A stretch of 64,000 nucleotides of DNA from Pseudomonadales bacterium (GCA_028277965.1 JANQFF010000103.1:1-64000); one strand, 5' to 3'; numbered from the stretch's first letter, positions 33,815 to 43,174 are shown. A program made the numbers and translations. Notes: generated by a model from the sequence alone, not told the origin.

Positions 33815-34864
33815 ATGAAGCTGGTTTTCTCGCTATGTCTGCTGGCTGTCGGCAGCGCTGCAATTGCTGAGGTGAAAAGGACCCCATGGGGTACGCCGGA
33901 TCTGTCCGGTACTTACGACACCGGCACGCTGACACCTCTCAATCGTCCGGCAGCGTTCGGCGACAAACAGTTCATGACAAAAGAAGAAGCGGACGCAGCG
34001 GTAGAGCGGGCGCAGGCGGAGCTCGATTTTGCGAACCGCGAAAGCCAGGGAGCCGACCGCGAAGCCCCCAAAAAGGGTGGTGATGGTAACAACCAGTTTG
34101 GTGCTGGTGGTGTCGGGGGTTACAACGCGTTCTGGATAGACCGTGGGAGTGACGTGTTCGAAATAGACGGCAAGATCCGCACATCGATCATCTATGAGCC
34201 TGCGAATGGACGTCAGCCGCAGATGACCCGGGAAGCGATGATGAAAACGGCTGGGGCTTTCAAAAGTTTTGCGCATGACAATGACGGCACAGCATCGTGG
34301 CTGGCGCACGATGGTCCCGGACCGTTCGATGGCCCGGAAAGTCTCGCTCCCTCCGAGCGTTGTCTCATCAGCTTCGGATCGACGGTCCCGACCCTGCCGA
34401 GCCTGTATAACAACTACAAGCGTATCGTGCAGACAGAAGATTACGTCATGATCCTGCAGGAGATGGTGCACGACGCCCGCATCGTCCGGATTGGCGGGGA
34501 GCACGGCCCGGACTCCAACCGCAAGTGGATGGGTGACTCGATTGGTTACTGGGACGGTGACACTCTCGTGGTCAGGACGAAGAACTTCAAAGAGTATTCG
34601 AGCCTGGGCGGGGCGGATGAAAACCTGGAAGTCACTGAATACTACAGCGTCGCAGAAGACGGCAACCTGCTCTACCGGTTCACCGTCAACGATCCGACCG
34701 CCTGGACAGCGCCCTGGAGTGGCGAGTACGTGTGGCGCGCCAAAAACGAGGACAAGGTTTTTGAGTACGCCTGCCATGAGGGGAACTACGCGATGGGGAA
34801 CATCCTGCGCGGCGCACGTCTGCTCGAGAGTGAGTGGGTCTCCGAAGCGGGCGGTGAGGAGTAG
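33815..34864 (+). CDS. Secreted protein of uncharacterised TPWGTPDL family, copy 2
   Basis: From ATG 33815 the protein has 349 residues and a signal peptide (LVFSLCLLAVGSAAIAE). It repeats the motifs of copy 1: TPWGTPDLSG, LTPLNRP, GGVGGYNAFWIDRGSD, YNNYKRIVQTED, WDGDTLVVRTKNF, WTAPWSGEY and FEYACHEGN, with a longer central insert (about 140-170). The ATG at 33809 is only one base after GAGG and 33815 is seven bases after, hence the choice. It ends six bases from the convergent RND gene. Confidence 0.75.
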   Translation: MKLVFSLCLLAVGSAAIAEVKRTPWGTPDLSGTYDTGTLTPLNRPAAFGDKQFMTKEEADAAVERAQAELDFANRESQGADREAPKKGGDGNNQFGAGGVGGYNAFWIDRGSDVFEIDGKIRTSIIYEPANGRQPQMTREAMMKTAGAFKSFAHDNDGTASWLAHDGPGPFDGPESLAPSERCLISFGSTVPTLPSLYNNYKRIVQTEDYVMILQEMVHDARIVRIGGEHGPDSNRKWMGDSIGYWDGDTLVVRTKNFKEYSSLGGADENLEVTEYYSVAEDGNLLYRFTVNDPTAWTAPWSGEYVWRAKNEDKVFEYACHEGNYAMGNILRGARLLESEWVSEAGGEE

Positions 34865-34870
34865 AGCGGA

Positions 34871-37042
34871 CTAATCCACAACCGGATTCTGTGCGACGGG
34901 ATCCGGCATGAACTTGCGCACCAGCAACGGCAGGATCCAGACGTCCGTTGCGAGTGCGCTGACCATTGTCACTCCGATGACCGTTGCAAAGTCGGTGAAT
35001 AGCCTCGCTTCTGCCAGGTACAGCACCATAAATCCGGCTGTTATCAGGCCGGTCGTCGTGATGATGGGCGGCAGGAGTTCGCGGATGCCGCGGTTAACGG
35101 CAGTTGAGGGATCGTAGCCGGAACGCACCAGCTGCTGGATGCGGATCAGCAGGTGCGTCGAGTCATCGAGGACAATTCCAAATGCCATGGCGGCCACGAC
35201 TGAGCTGCCCATCTCTACCGGGATGCCCAGCGATCCAAGCACCGCGAGGCCCATGAGAACGGGCAAAGCATTGACGATCACACCGACGGCGGCGAGACGG
35301 ACTGAGCGAAAGAGGTAATATAGAAGGGCAAAAATCAGGCCTGCCCCAATACTCAGCCCCTTCAGGTTGTCGATCCCGATACGGTGACCGGTTTCGAAAA
35401 AACTGGAGACGCGCCCGACAAAGCTGCCATTGATGTCATTGTCCTCGAGGTACCCGGTCACAATGGCTTTCATCTCGTAGTAGTCGTGACTGCCAAGATA
35501 GGGAACCTGAAACAGAATCAGCAATCGTTCGCGCGCTTCATCGACAAACAGTTCCAGATCGTAAGGATCGAACCACAAAATAAGTTGAGCGAAAGAATCA
35601 GCATCCTCCGGGAACATCAGGGTAGGTAGCTCGGGATCTTCCGTTATCCGTTGCGTAACTTCTGACATATGGTCGTAAAACCATGAAGCCTGGAACCCGG
35701 TGGGATAGTGGTCATAGAGCTTTTCGATGAGTGGTTTCAGACTCTCCCAGGGGGCGGGATCTTCGGCGTTCTCCACAGTAACCATCAAAGGCAGATTCAT
35801 ACGCCCGAAATACTGTCCCGCGGCATTGAAATCAGCACGTGCAGGATTTGTGTCCGGCAGGTAGTCGGTAGGGCCGTAGTCAATACGGATGTTGTAGAGT
35901 CCCCACGCGGTGAAGGTGACAAAAGCACCAAACAGTATCCATCCGTACAGGGGGCGGGTCAGGACGATGCGCGGAAATGCAAATTGCAGGAGGAAAGGCT
36001 GCACGTTTGAGTTCTTCAGGATGGGGAACACGAAGAGGAAGACGCCGGCCGTTGTCGCGGCTATCCCCACCACACCCATAAGCGCCAGTGACTGTATATC
36101 CGGCGCTGGTGTGAGGCCGGTACAGGCAAATCCAATGGCCGTTGTGATACCGGCAAACAAAAACGCGTTACGGGTAAACGGCGCGCCTGAAGTTGGAGGT
36201 TCTTTACGCTCGACGTAGCCGTAGGTGTGTACCACGAAGGCACTCGCAAGCGGAACCAGGAGGAAAACGACGAGCGAGGTGGCTGGTGTCAGCTCCAGAC
36301 CCACAAGCCCCATGAAGCCATAGGCGGCCCCGAGAACGAAGAGGTTCAGCAGGAGAGTTGCGAGCACCGCACGCCAGGAACGGGTGGTGATGGCCAGCAA
36401 CACGAGCATGAGTACAAGCAGAACGGCGACCAGGTTTGAATCCTGGGCGACAACCTTCGAAAGCTCCGCGCTCATGATCGGCTCGCCCGTAATGATGATT
36501 CGTCCACCGAGGGCTCGAGCCTGTTCAACGTAGGGAGCAGCGACGCTTCGCAGAGCGTCGCTGACGGTCACAGCATCGTCGTCACCTGCGGCGATCAGGA
36601 ACAAGGCTGCACCTCGTCCGTTCGGGGAGATCAGAACGTTCTTGAAGGGCGCGTAGTCCATTGCCGCCTCACAACGGGCTGACGCTGAATCGAATTCCAC
36701 CTCGGAAAACCGGTAAAGCTCCAGTTCATCGGGTGTGCTGACCATGTACCGCGAGGATCTGGACGCGAGGGCCAGGGTCCTGTCGATGAGCGGGTGCTGT
36801 TCAAACTCGGCTTCCATGCGTGCGAACAGTTGCCAGCCCTCGTCGGAGCAGACCAGGTCTTCAAAAACGATCAGGGAACCCTGATCGGAAGGGAATTTCT
36901 CGAGGTAGTCGTTGTACCTGGCCACTGATACGGGATCAGTTGGCAGCATTGCTTCAGCGGCGTCATCGCTGAGTTTGAGCTGTGTCGCCCCGAACAGACT
37001 CAACGCAACGATGAGCCCAGTGATAATCAGGCGGATGGTCAC
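34871..37042 (-). CDS. RND superfamily exporter (two sterol-sensing-like halves)
   Basis: The protein has 723 residues from GTG 37042. One helix at the N-terminus is followed by a periplasmic domain, five helices (about 205-350), a second periplasmic domain and five more helices (about 570-700). This two-fold pattern and AMAFGIVLDDSTHLLIR (the GxxxDD-type proton relay) identify the MMPL/HpnN-like RND branch. Such proteins export lipids or hydrophobic compounds. No outer membrane or adaptor partner is adjacent. It lies last in a minus-strand run after the PurN-like gene. Confidence 0.83.
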   Translation of the reverse strand: MTIRLIITGLIVALSLFGATQLKLSDDAAEAMLPTDPVSVARYNDYLEKFPSDQGSLIVFEDLVCSDEGWQLFARMEAEFEQHPLIDRTLALASRSSRYMVSTPDELELYRFSEVEFDSASARCEAAMDYAPFKNVLISPNGRGAALFLIAAGDDDAVTVSDALRSVAAPYVEQARALGGRIIITGEPIMSAELSKVVAQDSNLVAVLLVLMLVLLAITTRSWRAVLATLLLNLFVLGAAYGFMGLVGLELTPATSLVVFLLVPLASAFVVHTYGYVERKEPPTSGAPFTRNAFLFAGITTAIGFACTGLTPAPDIQSLALMGVVGIAATTAGVFLFVFPILKNSNVQPFLLQFAFPRIVLTRPLYGWILFGAFVTFTAWGLYNIRIDYGPTDYLPDTNPARADFNAAGQYFGRMNLPLMVTVENAEDPAPWESLKPLIEKLYDHYPTGFQASWFYDHMSEVTQRITEDPELPTLMFPEDADSFAQLILWFDPYDLELFVDEARERLLILFQVPYLGSHDYYEMKAIVTGYLEDNDINGSFVGRVSSFFETGHRIGIDNLKGLSIGAGLIFALLYYLFRSVRLAAVGVIVNALPVLMGLAVLGSLGIPVEMGSSVVAAMAFGIVLDDSTHLLIRIQQLVRSGYDPSTAVNRGIRELLPPIITTTGLITAGFMVLYLAEARLFTDFATVIGVTMVSALATDVWILPLLVRKFMPDPVAQNPVVD

Positions 37043-37051
37043 CCGATGATC

Positions 37052-37648
37052 TCAGTAGTTTGAAACCTGCCGTTGCGCGGCAATTTCAATGAGCGTCTGG
37101 ACCAGGAGTTTCTGTTCGGCGGACTTGACCCGGTTTTCGAGGTCCTCGACTGTGTCCCGGGTGCGGACAGGGACTTTGACCTGGGACAGTACGGGGCCGG
37201 TGTCGTATTCCGTGTCGACCAGGTGAACGGTTGCACCGGATTCCGTTTCCCCGGCGTCGAGCACCGCCTCGTGGACCTTGCGGCCGAAATACCCGAGGCC
37301 CCCGAACTTCGGAAGAAGCGACGGGTGAGTATTGAGGATCCGGCCGTTGAACGCACTGAGCGTTTCAGGCCCCAGCTTTTTCATGTACCCAAGCAGCAGT
37401 ACCCAGTCGATCTCAGCCTGTTGCAGCGCATGGAGCATGGCCCTGTCCCTTTCGTCGTCGCCGGGATGGGTTTTGCCGCTGATATGTAGTGTTTCTATGT
37501 CTGCATCGGCGGCTCGACGTATGGCACCCGCTTTCGAGTTGTTGCTCATCACCAGACCGATCTCTGCCGGGACAATGTTGTCTGCGCAGGCATTGATAAC
37601 TGCCTGGAGCGTGGTGCCTTCATGGGAGGCGAGGACTGCCAGCCGCAT
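37052..37648 (-). CDS. PurN-like formyltransferase
   Basis: From ATG 37648 the protein has 198 residues and shares the GART fold: phosphate-binding loop region SHEGTTLQAV, the NTHPSLLPKFGG motif with catalytic Asn/His, and EYDTGPVLSQ with the catalytic Asp. The N-terminal open-frame extension is shadow. Size and motifs suit PurN, which formylates GAR with 10-formyl-THF, but no purM lies beside it; it is linked instead to a MaoC-like gene and an RND exporter. It may be a PurN paralogue using another amine. Its start touches the stop of the MaoC-like gene (TGATG). Confidence 0.75.
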   Translation of the reverse strand: MRLAVLASHEGTTLQAVINACADNIVPAEIGLVMSNNSKAGAIRRAADADIETLHISGKTHPGDDERDRAMLHALQQAEIDWVLLLGYMKKLGPETLSAFNGRILNTHPSLLPKFGGLGYFGRKVHEAVLDAGETESGATVHLVDTEYDTGPVLSQVKVPVRTRDTVEDLENRVKSAEQKLLVQTLIEIAAQRQVSNY

Positions 37649-38412
37649 CAGGCAGCGACCCGAAAAATGGCAGTGTGCAGAAGGTCGGTCGTCAGTTCGT
37701 CGCCGCGCCAGAAACCCGCGTATATACGGATGAACTGGTGCCCCTTGCGTTCCCATTTGTCGACGGGAACGGCCCGGATCGCAATGGTGTCGCCAACTTT
37801 CAGGGGTGCGTGGTGCCTCGATTCTGTCCCGACGTGGATCCAGGTTGGCATCACGTACTCGCGGGTCAGAATGGTATTCGCCAGGGAGCACATGAGATGC
37901 GGATGGACGTAATCCTTGTAGAGCTCGAGATGATCGTCAACTTCCCGGGTGTAGCGGGCGTTTTCTTCAGCGGTCAGAGTGTACTCCCAGGGTGCAAACG
38001 GCTGTTCCGGAATGACGGTGTCCCACCCGATTTCAACCCGATCCAGCGATTTGAATTCACCCTCCAGCAAATGAACGTAATCTTCTTTTGGAAGGGTGTG
38101 GGGGGTTGCGCTTGCGAGTGTCGCCAGCAGATCGCCTGAGTCGTTGTGACAGGTGACGCCGTCTGCACCCATGGACACGATGAGCCTGTCCCCGTGATAG
38201 GCGGGTTTGATCAGACGCAGGTTGTCGACAGAGTGTCCCAGCCAGTCGGCGCCATACGCCTGAACCAGCGGGTAGGTGAGGTGACCATATACGGCAACAC
38301 CCGGAACGAGGGCACCCTTGAAGCCATACTTCCGGGCGATGTCATCGCTGTGAATCCGGTTTTCACTGGATTCGCTGAAGTTGCGCGCACGAACCTCGTA
38401 CTGTGCCGCCAT
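37648..38412 (-). CDS. MaoC-like hotdog-fold protein
   Basis: The protein has 254 residues. Residues 20-50 carry NRIHSDDIARKYGFKGALVPG, close to the MaoC/(R)-hydratase active-site pattern, and a second half (VGTESRHHAPLKVGDTIAIRA) looks like a second hotdog. A dehydratase or a thioester-binding role is therefore likely. It is cytoplasmic. The hydratase dyad Asp-His is not fully obvious (IHSDD), so catalysis is inferred. It is linked by one base to the formyltransferase gene. Confidence 0.7.
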   Translation of the reverse strand: MAAQYEVRARNFSESSENRIHSDDIARKYGFKGALVPGVAVYGHLTYPLVQAYGADWLGHSVDNLRLIKPAYHGDRLIVSMGADGVTCHNDSGDLLATLASATPHTLPKEDYVHLLEGEFKSLDRVEIGWDTVIPEQPFAPWEYTLTAEENARYTREVDDHLELYKDYVHPHLMCSLANTILTREYVMPTWIHVGTESRHHAPLKVGDTIAIRAVPVDKWERKGHQFIRIYAGFWRGDELTTDLLHTAIFRVAA

Positions 38413-38478
38413 TGGCTCCGATCACTTCCCCTGGACGGGAGGCGATTGTAGCAATAAATACATCTGAAGGCGTGACAG

Positions 38479-38523
38479 CAAAACTAGTAACAATGGGGTC
38501 AGACCCCATTGTTACTAGTTTTG
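38479..38523. repeat. Perfect 22-bp inverted repeat between dctM and the maoC-like gene
   Basis: Arms 38479-38500 and 38502-38523 are exact complements around a single base at 38501, with core GGGGTCAGACCCC flanked by AACAAT and ending in AAAA/TTTT. It could act as a bidirectional terminator of either strand, as each side ends in TTTT. The GGGGTCAGACCCC core is met in intergenic repeats of other proteobacteria, so it may be a small mobile (REP-like) copy. It starts nine bases after the dctM stop. Confidence 0.75.
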
Positions 38524-38531
38524 GATGTGTC

Positions 38532-39881
38532 CTATGAATATGCCTGGGCCGGCAGCCACGTCACAATCCCATCCCAGTTGAAGATAATCAGCATGCCGAC
38601 GAGCTGGAGGATGATGAACGGGACAACACCCCGGTAAATTGTCGTGACCTCTATGCCATCCGGTGCCACACCTTTGAGATAGAAGATTGCAAACCCGACG
38701 GGGGGTGTAAGGAAACTCGTCTGCAGACAAACCGCGAAGAGCACCGTAAACCAGACGGGATCGAAGCCGAGATTGGCAACAACCGGAGAAACCAGTGGCA
38801 GCACAATCAGCGTCAGTTCGATCCAGTCGAGGAAGAAACCAAGTATAAAGGTAGCAATCAGGATGCAGATGATGATCCCTGTGGGCTCGAACGGCAGCCC
38901 CAGCAGTACTCCTTCTATAAGCTCATCGCCACCCAGACCACGCAGGACGAGCGAAAATGCTGTTGCGCCGAGGAGCACAGCAAAGATGAAGGCGGTTGTG
39001 CGGGTGGTTTCCTGGAGTACCTCCGTCATCACCCGACGGTTCATCTGGCGTTTGATCACGGCGAGCAGAAGCGCTCCCGCAGCTCCGACACCAGCCGCCT
39101 CGGTTGGTGTCGCAAGGCCGAAGAAGATACTGCCGAGTACCGCAAGAATCAGGAAAGCGGGTGGCAGTATCGCTTTGAAGAGATCCCAGGCTGCCTGCAG
39201 ATCGAACGTCTCCCTGGGGGCCGCGGGTGCAACCCCTGGACGGAAGAACCCGACGGTGAGGATATAGGTAATGTAAAGACCTCCCAGCAATATGCCGGGG
39301 AACACGGCACCAAGGAAAAGGTCGCCCACACTCATGGCCATGCGATCAGCCATGAGCACCAGCATGATGCTCGGCGGAATGAGAATTCCCAGGGTGCCGA
39401 CGGCGGTGACAGTACCGGTAGCGAGAGATTTGTCGTAACCCTGCTGCAGCATGACCGGGAGACCCAGGAGTGCCAGGAGGACCACTGAAGCGCCGATGAT
39501 CCCGGTCGTTGCCGCAAGCAGCAGCCCGATCAGCGTGACAGTTACGGCAAGTCCGCCGCGCACGCTGCCGAACAATCGGGCGAAGCTTGTCATCAACTGA
39601 TTGGCGATACCGGAGCGGTCGAGCAGGAGCCCCATGAAAATGAACATGGGTAACGCCACCATGACCCAGTTCTCCATTACGTTCCAGATGCGATCAACGG
39701 TCAGGGAGGTGTAGTTCCAGTCCATACCGATGGGCAAGGCAAAATCGACCTGCAACACAACTGCCAGGGCGCTGAAAATCACCGCGAGACCACCGAGAAT
39801 CCAGGCGACGGGAAAACCGGTGAATACCAGCGCGATGAAGCTGAAGAACATGAGTACCGCGAGGGTTTCGTTAGCCGGCAT
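38532..39881 (-). CDS. TRAP transporter large permease (DctM)
   Basis: From ATG 39881 the protein has 449 residues and about 12 membrane helices. The DctM signatures LPMFIFMGLLLDRSG and GILIPPSIMLVLMADR are present, with a scoop-like PTEAAGVGA. It moves organic acids with a sodium or proton gradient. It overlaps dctQ by 11 bp. Confidence 0.93.
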   Translation of the reverse strand: MPANETLAVLMFFSFIALVFTGFPVAWILGGLAVIFSALAVVLQVDFALPIGMDWNYTSLTVDRIWNVMENWVMVALPMFIFMGLLLDRSGIANQLMTSFARLFGSVRGGLAVTVTLIGLLLAATTGIIGASVVLLALLGLPVMLQQGYDKSLATGTVTAVGTLGILIPPSIMLVLMADRMAMSVGDLFLGAVFPGILLGGLYITYILTVGFFRPGVAPAAPRETFDLQAAWDLFKAILPPAFLILAVLGSIFFGLATPTEAAGVGAAGALLLAVIKRQMNRRVMTEVLQETTRTTAFIFAVLLGATAFSLVLRGLGGDELIEGVLLGLPFEPTGIIICILIATFILGFFLDWIELTLIVLPLVSPVVANLGFDPVWFTVLFAVCLQTSFLTPPVGFAIFYLKGVAPDGIEVTTIYRGVVPFIILQLVGMLIIFNWDGIVTWLPAQAYS

Positions 39882-40434
39882 CGCTGTCTCTGGTTCTGTC
39901 TGGGGCTCTGTCTTGGGATAGAAACAGGAAGTGCCACACGCGAACGAGGCGCGAGACAACCGCCAGTAAAAGAAGAACAAATCCAACCGGGAGAAATGCC
40001 TTGATCAACCAGCGCAGAGGCAAACCGCCTGGAGAGGGTGAGATTTCGCTCAGTGCGTAGGAAGACGCAACAAAGGGCAGGCTGAAGATAATAACGAGCG
40101 CAATAAAAGGGAGCAGAAAGAGCAGGATCCCATACAGCTCGATCCAGGCCTGGGTGACAGGAGACATGCGCTCATGCAGCACGTCGACCCGTATGTGGGT
40201 GTCCGCCTGATAGGCATAGCTCAGCCCCAGCAGAAATCCGATGGAATAGAGGTGCCACTGCAACTCTTCGAATTCGATTCGACCTTCGCTGAAGACATAG
40301 CGGAGGAGGACGTTCAGCACGATGACTGCCAGAAGCACAATCCATATGACGGACGTCACCCTGCCGACCGCGCTGATGAACGTATCGATGCGGGTCGAGA
40401 CAGGAGTGTCCGGCAGGTAAGACGAGTCTGCCAT
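39871..40434 (-). CDS. TRAP transporter small permease (DctQ)
   Basis: The protein has 187 residues with four membrane helices (about 22-45, 60-78, 100-122, 140-160) and the DctQ core VTSVIWIVLLAVIVLNVLLRYVFSE (in parts). It stabilises the large permease and the binding protein. It starts directly after the dctP stop. Confidence 0.9.
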   Translation of the reverse strand: MADSSYLPDTPVSTRIDTFISAVGRVTSVIWIVLLAVIVLNVLLRYVFSEGRIEFEELQWHLYSIGFLLGLSYAYQADTHIRVDVLHERMSPVTQAWIELYGILLFLLPFIALVIIFSLPFVASSYALSEISPSPGGLPLRWLIKAFLPVGFVLLLLAVVSRLVRVWHFLFLSQDRAPDRTRDSDAG

Positions 40435-41550
40435 CTAGAAATCCCGCGGCAGGTACGCGCGCGACTTCCAGTGCGCGTAGTTCGCGCGGAACTCGCGCTG
40501 ACTTTCCAGGATCTCAGCGAAGCTGGTGTCGTTGGCTGCCTCCTCCGCGATGACTTCCGCCGATACACGCTCGAGTTCCCGCAGCAACTGTTCAGGTAGA
40601 GACTCCGCGGTGACCCCGATGTCGGGAAACCCGGCCATAACTTCTCCCTGGAGAGCCTCGGAACGGGAAAGATTTCGCGTCACCCCGGCGGTACAACCCA
40701 CTTCCAGGATGGCTTTGTCTTCGGCGGACAGTGTGTTCCAGATCTCCAGGTTCACAACAAAGTGAGATGCGGTAAACGGCTGGTGCCAGCCAGGGTAGTA
40801 ATTGAACTTTGCGACCCGGTTGAATCCGAGAGTCTGATCCACGATGGGCAACGCATATTCTGAGGCGTCGATGGCACCTTTCTCGAGTGCCTGAAAAATT
40901 TCGCCGCCCGGGATCATCGTGACACTCGCTCCCAGGCGCTCGACAACTTTGCCGCCGAGGCCAGCAAACCGGATTTTCAGCCCTTCCATGTCCTGTAGTG
41001 ATTCGATGCGCGTCCGGAACCATCCGGCAGTTTCAGGACCGGTGACCCCGCAATAAATCGGATGAATGTTGTGTGGTTCATACAGCTTTTCCGTAAGCTC
41101 TCTCCCACCGGCCTCGTACCACCACGCGCCGTATTCCCAGGGCTCCATACCAAAGGGCACCGCGCTGACCAGCGGCGATGCAGGTATTTTCCCCTGGTCG
41201 TAACCGAGCCAGACGTAGCCCGCTTCCACCTTGCCGTCACGGACGGCATCTGTGACGGAGAACGCGGGTACAACTTCGCCGGGTTCGAACAGATCCAGTC
41301 TGACAGCGCCATTGGAGGCGCGACGGATGATGTCCGCCACGTACACCGGGTTGTCACCGATGACGGGGAGGGTGGTTTGAAACACCACGGGCACCCGCCA
41401 GTGAATACGGGCCGGGGTTTCTCCACCTGCATCAGAAGCCGCTACCGGGCTCGCCTGGCCTGGCGGCCGAACAGCGAGGCTGCCGATCAATCCCACGACA
41501 AAGGCCACCGCAACCGCAATAAAGGCGGTTCTGTTCGTCAGCTTACTCAC
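40435..41550 (-). CDS. TRAP transporter solute-binding protein (DctP)
   Basis: The protein has 371 residues from GTG 41550. The N-terminus (AFIAVAVAFVVGLIGSLAV) may be a signal anchor or a long signal peptide. The DctP domain follows, with the conserved NYYPGWHQPF and the conserved Arg of IRFAGLGGKVVERLG. Its ligand cannot be read from sequence; the mannityl-type subgroup is possible. It heads the dctPQM operon on the minus strand. Confidence 0.9.
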   Translation of the reverse strand: MSKLTNRTAFIAVAVAFVVGLIGSLAVRPPGQASPVAASDAGGETPARIHWRVPVVFQTTLPVIGDNPVYVADIIRRASNGAVRLDLFEPGEVVPAFSVTDAVRDGKVEAGYVWLGYDQGKIPASPLVSAVPFGMEPWEYGAWWYEAGGRELTEKLYEPHNIHPIYCGVTGPETAGWFRTRIESLQDMEGLKIRFAGLGGKVVERLGASVTMIPGGEIFQALEKGAIDASEYALPIVDQTLGFNRVAKFNYYPGWHQPFTASHFVVNLEIWNTLSAEDKAILEVGCTAGVTRNLSRSEALQGEVMAGFPDIGVTAESLPEQLLRELERVSAEVIAEEAANDTSFAEILESQREFRANYAHWKSRAYLPRDF

Positions 41551-41622
41551 GTCAATCTGGTCCCCTTAATCCCACTGCATTGTGAAAAGCCACTGTTGAG
41601 GATGCAACTTGTATCTCGGGTC

Positions 41623-41652
41623 TATTCCATCTGGGAATATGTTGATCAACAT
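41623..41652. promoter_or_regulatory. Palindromes in the dctP-pntAA intergenic region
   Basis: TATTCC (41623-41628) and GGAATA (41634-41639) form a 6-bp inverted pair, and ATGTTGATCAACAT (41639-41652) is a perfect 14-bp palindrome. They lie in the 181-bp divergent gap, 73 bases from the dctP start and 80 from the pntAA start. This is a candidate operator for either gene; no known regulator is assigned. Confidence 0.35.
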
Positions 41653-41731
41653 TAGGGATATTGTTTTCAGGTTTGACGCAGGTACACTGCTCCGCTTTAT
41701 CCCGACGACGACAATAATTCAGGGGGGGTCC

Positions 41732-42868
41732 ATGCAGATTGGGGTGCCTAAAGAAACCTGGCAGGGGGAACTACGGACCGCACTGGTCCCCGCAAACGCC
41801 AAAAAGCTGATCAGCAAAGGTTTCTCGATCACTATTGAAAGCGGAACGGGTACAGCTGCCGGTTTCCCGGATGCGGCCTATGAAGCGGAAGGTGTCACGG
41901 TCACTCAGGACAGGTCAGCGGTGCTTGGTGCCGATCTGGTCCTGCGGGTACGCAAACCCGATGCGGATGAAGTGGCGCAAATCAGGTCAGGCGCCATCAG
42001 CATCAGCTTCCTCGATCCGTTCAATGAGCAGGGCCTTGTGGAAAGCATGGCCTCCCAGGGTGTGACCGCGATATCCATGGAGATGATCCCGCGCAGCACG
42101 AGAGCCCAGAAAATGGATGCCCTGTCGTCACAGGCGAACCTCGCGGGTTACGTTACGGTCGTTCAGGCTGCATTTCACTGCCCCAAGATATTCCCAATGA
42201 TGATGACACCGGCAGGAACCATCCCACCGGCGCGTGTTTTTGTGATCGGCGCAGGCGTTGCAGGACTTCAGGCCATTGCAACTGCCAAACGTCTGGGTGC
42301 CCGGGTTGAGGCATTCGATACCCGCCCGGTTGTTGCGGAGCAGGTGCAGTCGCTCGGAGCAAAGTTTGTCGAAATCGACCTTGGAGACACGGGACAGACA
42401 GATCAGGGTTACGCCCAGGAGCTCACGCCGGAACAAATCGAGATGCAACGCGAGGGCCAGAAACAGGTCATCGCGCAGAGTGACGTCGTAATCACGACCG
42501 CCCAGGTATTCGGCCGCCCGGCACCGCGCATCGTTGGAAGAGACATGGTTGAGGGCATGATGCCTGGCAGCGTCGTCATCGACATGGCTGTGGAAACAGG
42601 CGGCAACGTCGAGGGATCGGAACTCGACAAGGTTGTCGACATCGACGGCGTAAAGGTTGTTGGCCAGGGTAATCTGCCGAGCGAAGTTGCACGTAATGCC
42701 AGTGAGATGTATTCCAACAACCTCTTCAACCTCATCGACGAATTCTGGGACGACGAAGCAAAAACGCTCAACCTCGATCCGGAGGACGAGATCGTCGAAA
42801 GTTGTGTGATCACCCGCGATGGCGCGGTGGTTAACGAAACCATCAAAAATATCTACAGCGGAGCTTAG
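41732..42868 (+). CDS. pntAA: NAD(P) transhydrogenase alpha subunit part 1
   Basis: The protein has 378 residues from ATG 41732, with AGGGGGG just upstream. It begins MQIGVPKET and holds the NAD-binding fold GAGVAGLQAIATAKRLGARVEAFD and the RPVVAEQVQSLGA segment. Together with the membrane subunits it couples hydride transfer from NADH to NADP with proton movement. In two-gene species this is fused to the next subunit. The longer frame from 41609 lacks start support. Confidence 0.93.
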   Translation: MQIGVPKETWQGELRTALVPANAKKLISKGFSITIESGTGTAAGFPDAAYEAEGVTVTQDRSAVLGADLVLRVRKPDADEVAQIRSGAISISFLDPFNEQGLVESMASQGVTAISMEMIPRSTRAQKMDALSSQANLAGYVTVVQAAFHCPKIFPMMMTPAGTIPPARVFVIGAGVAGLQAIATAKRLGARVEAFDTRPVVAEQVQSLGAKFVEIDLGDTGQTDQGYAQELTPEQIEMQREGQKQVIAQSDVVITTAQVFGRPAPRIVGRDMVEGMMPGSVVIDMAVETGGNVEGSELDKVVDIDGVKVVGQGNLPSEVARNASEMYSNNLFNLIDEFWDDEAKTLNLDPEDEIVESCVITRDGAVVNETIKNIYSGA

Positions 42869-42871
42869 GTC

Positions 42872-43174
42872 ATGGAAGCGGTATTACTCGGTCTTGTTTT
42901 GATGCTGTCCATCTTTCTGGGCTTTGAACTCATCTCGAAAGTCCCGGCCACGCTGCATACACCGCTCATGTCCGGTGCTAATGCAATTTCCGGGATCACA
43001 ATTGTCGGTGCCCTCATCTCCGCGGGTGCGGAAGTCGATCAGCTCGCGACAATTCTCGGTGCGCTCGCGGTTGCGTTTGCTTCGGTCAACGTTGTGGGCG
43101 GATATCTCGTCACCAACCGCATGCTCAGCATGTTCAAGAAGAAAGACACAGACCAGCCGGGAGATCAGGGATGA
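42872..43174 (+). CDS. pntAB: NAD(P) transhydrogenase alpha subunit part 2 (membrane)
   Basis: The protein has 100 residues and three membrane helices with FLGFELISKVPATLHTPLMSG, the conserved dII segment. It lies three bases after pntAA and overlaps pntB by 4 bp (ATGA). Confidence 0.93.
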   Translation: MEAVLLGLVLMLSIFLGFELISKVPATLHTPLMSGANAISGITIVGALISAGAEVDQLATILGALAVAFASVNVVGGYLVTNRMLSMFKKKDTDQPGDQG

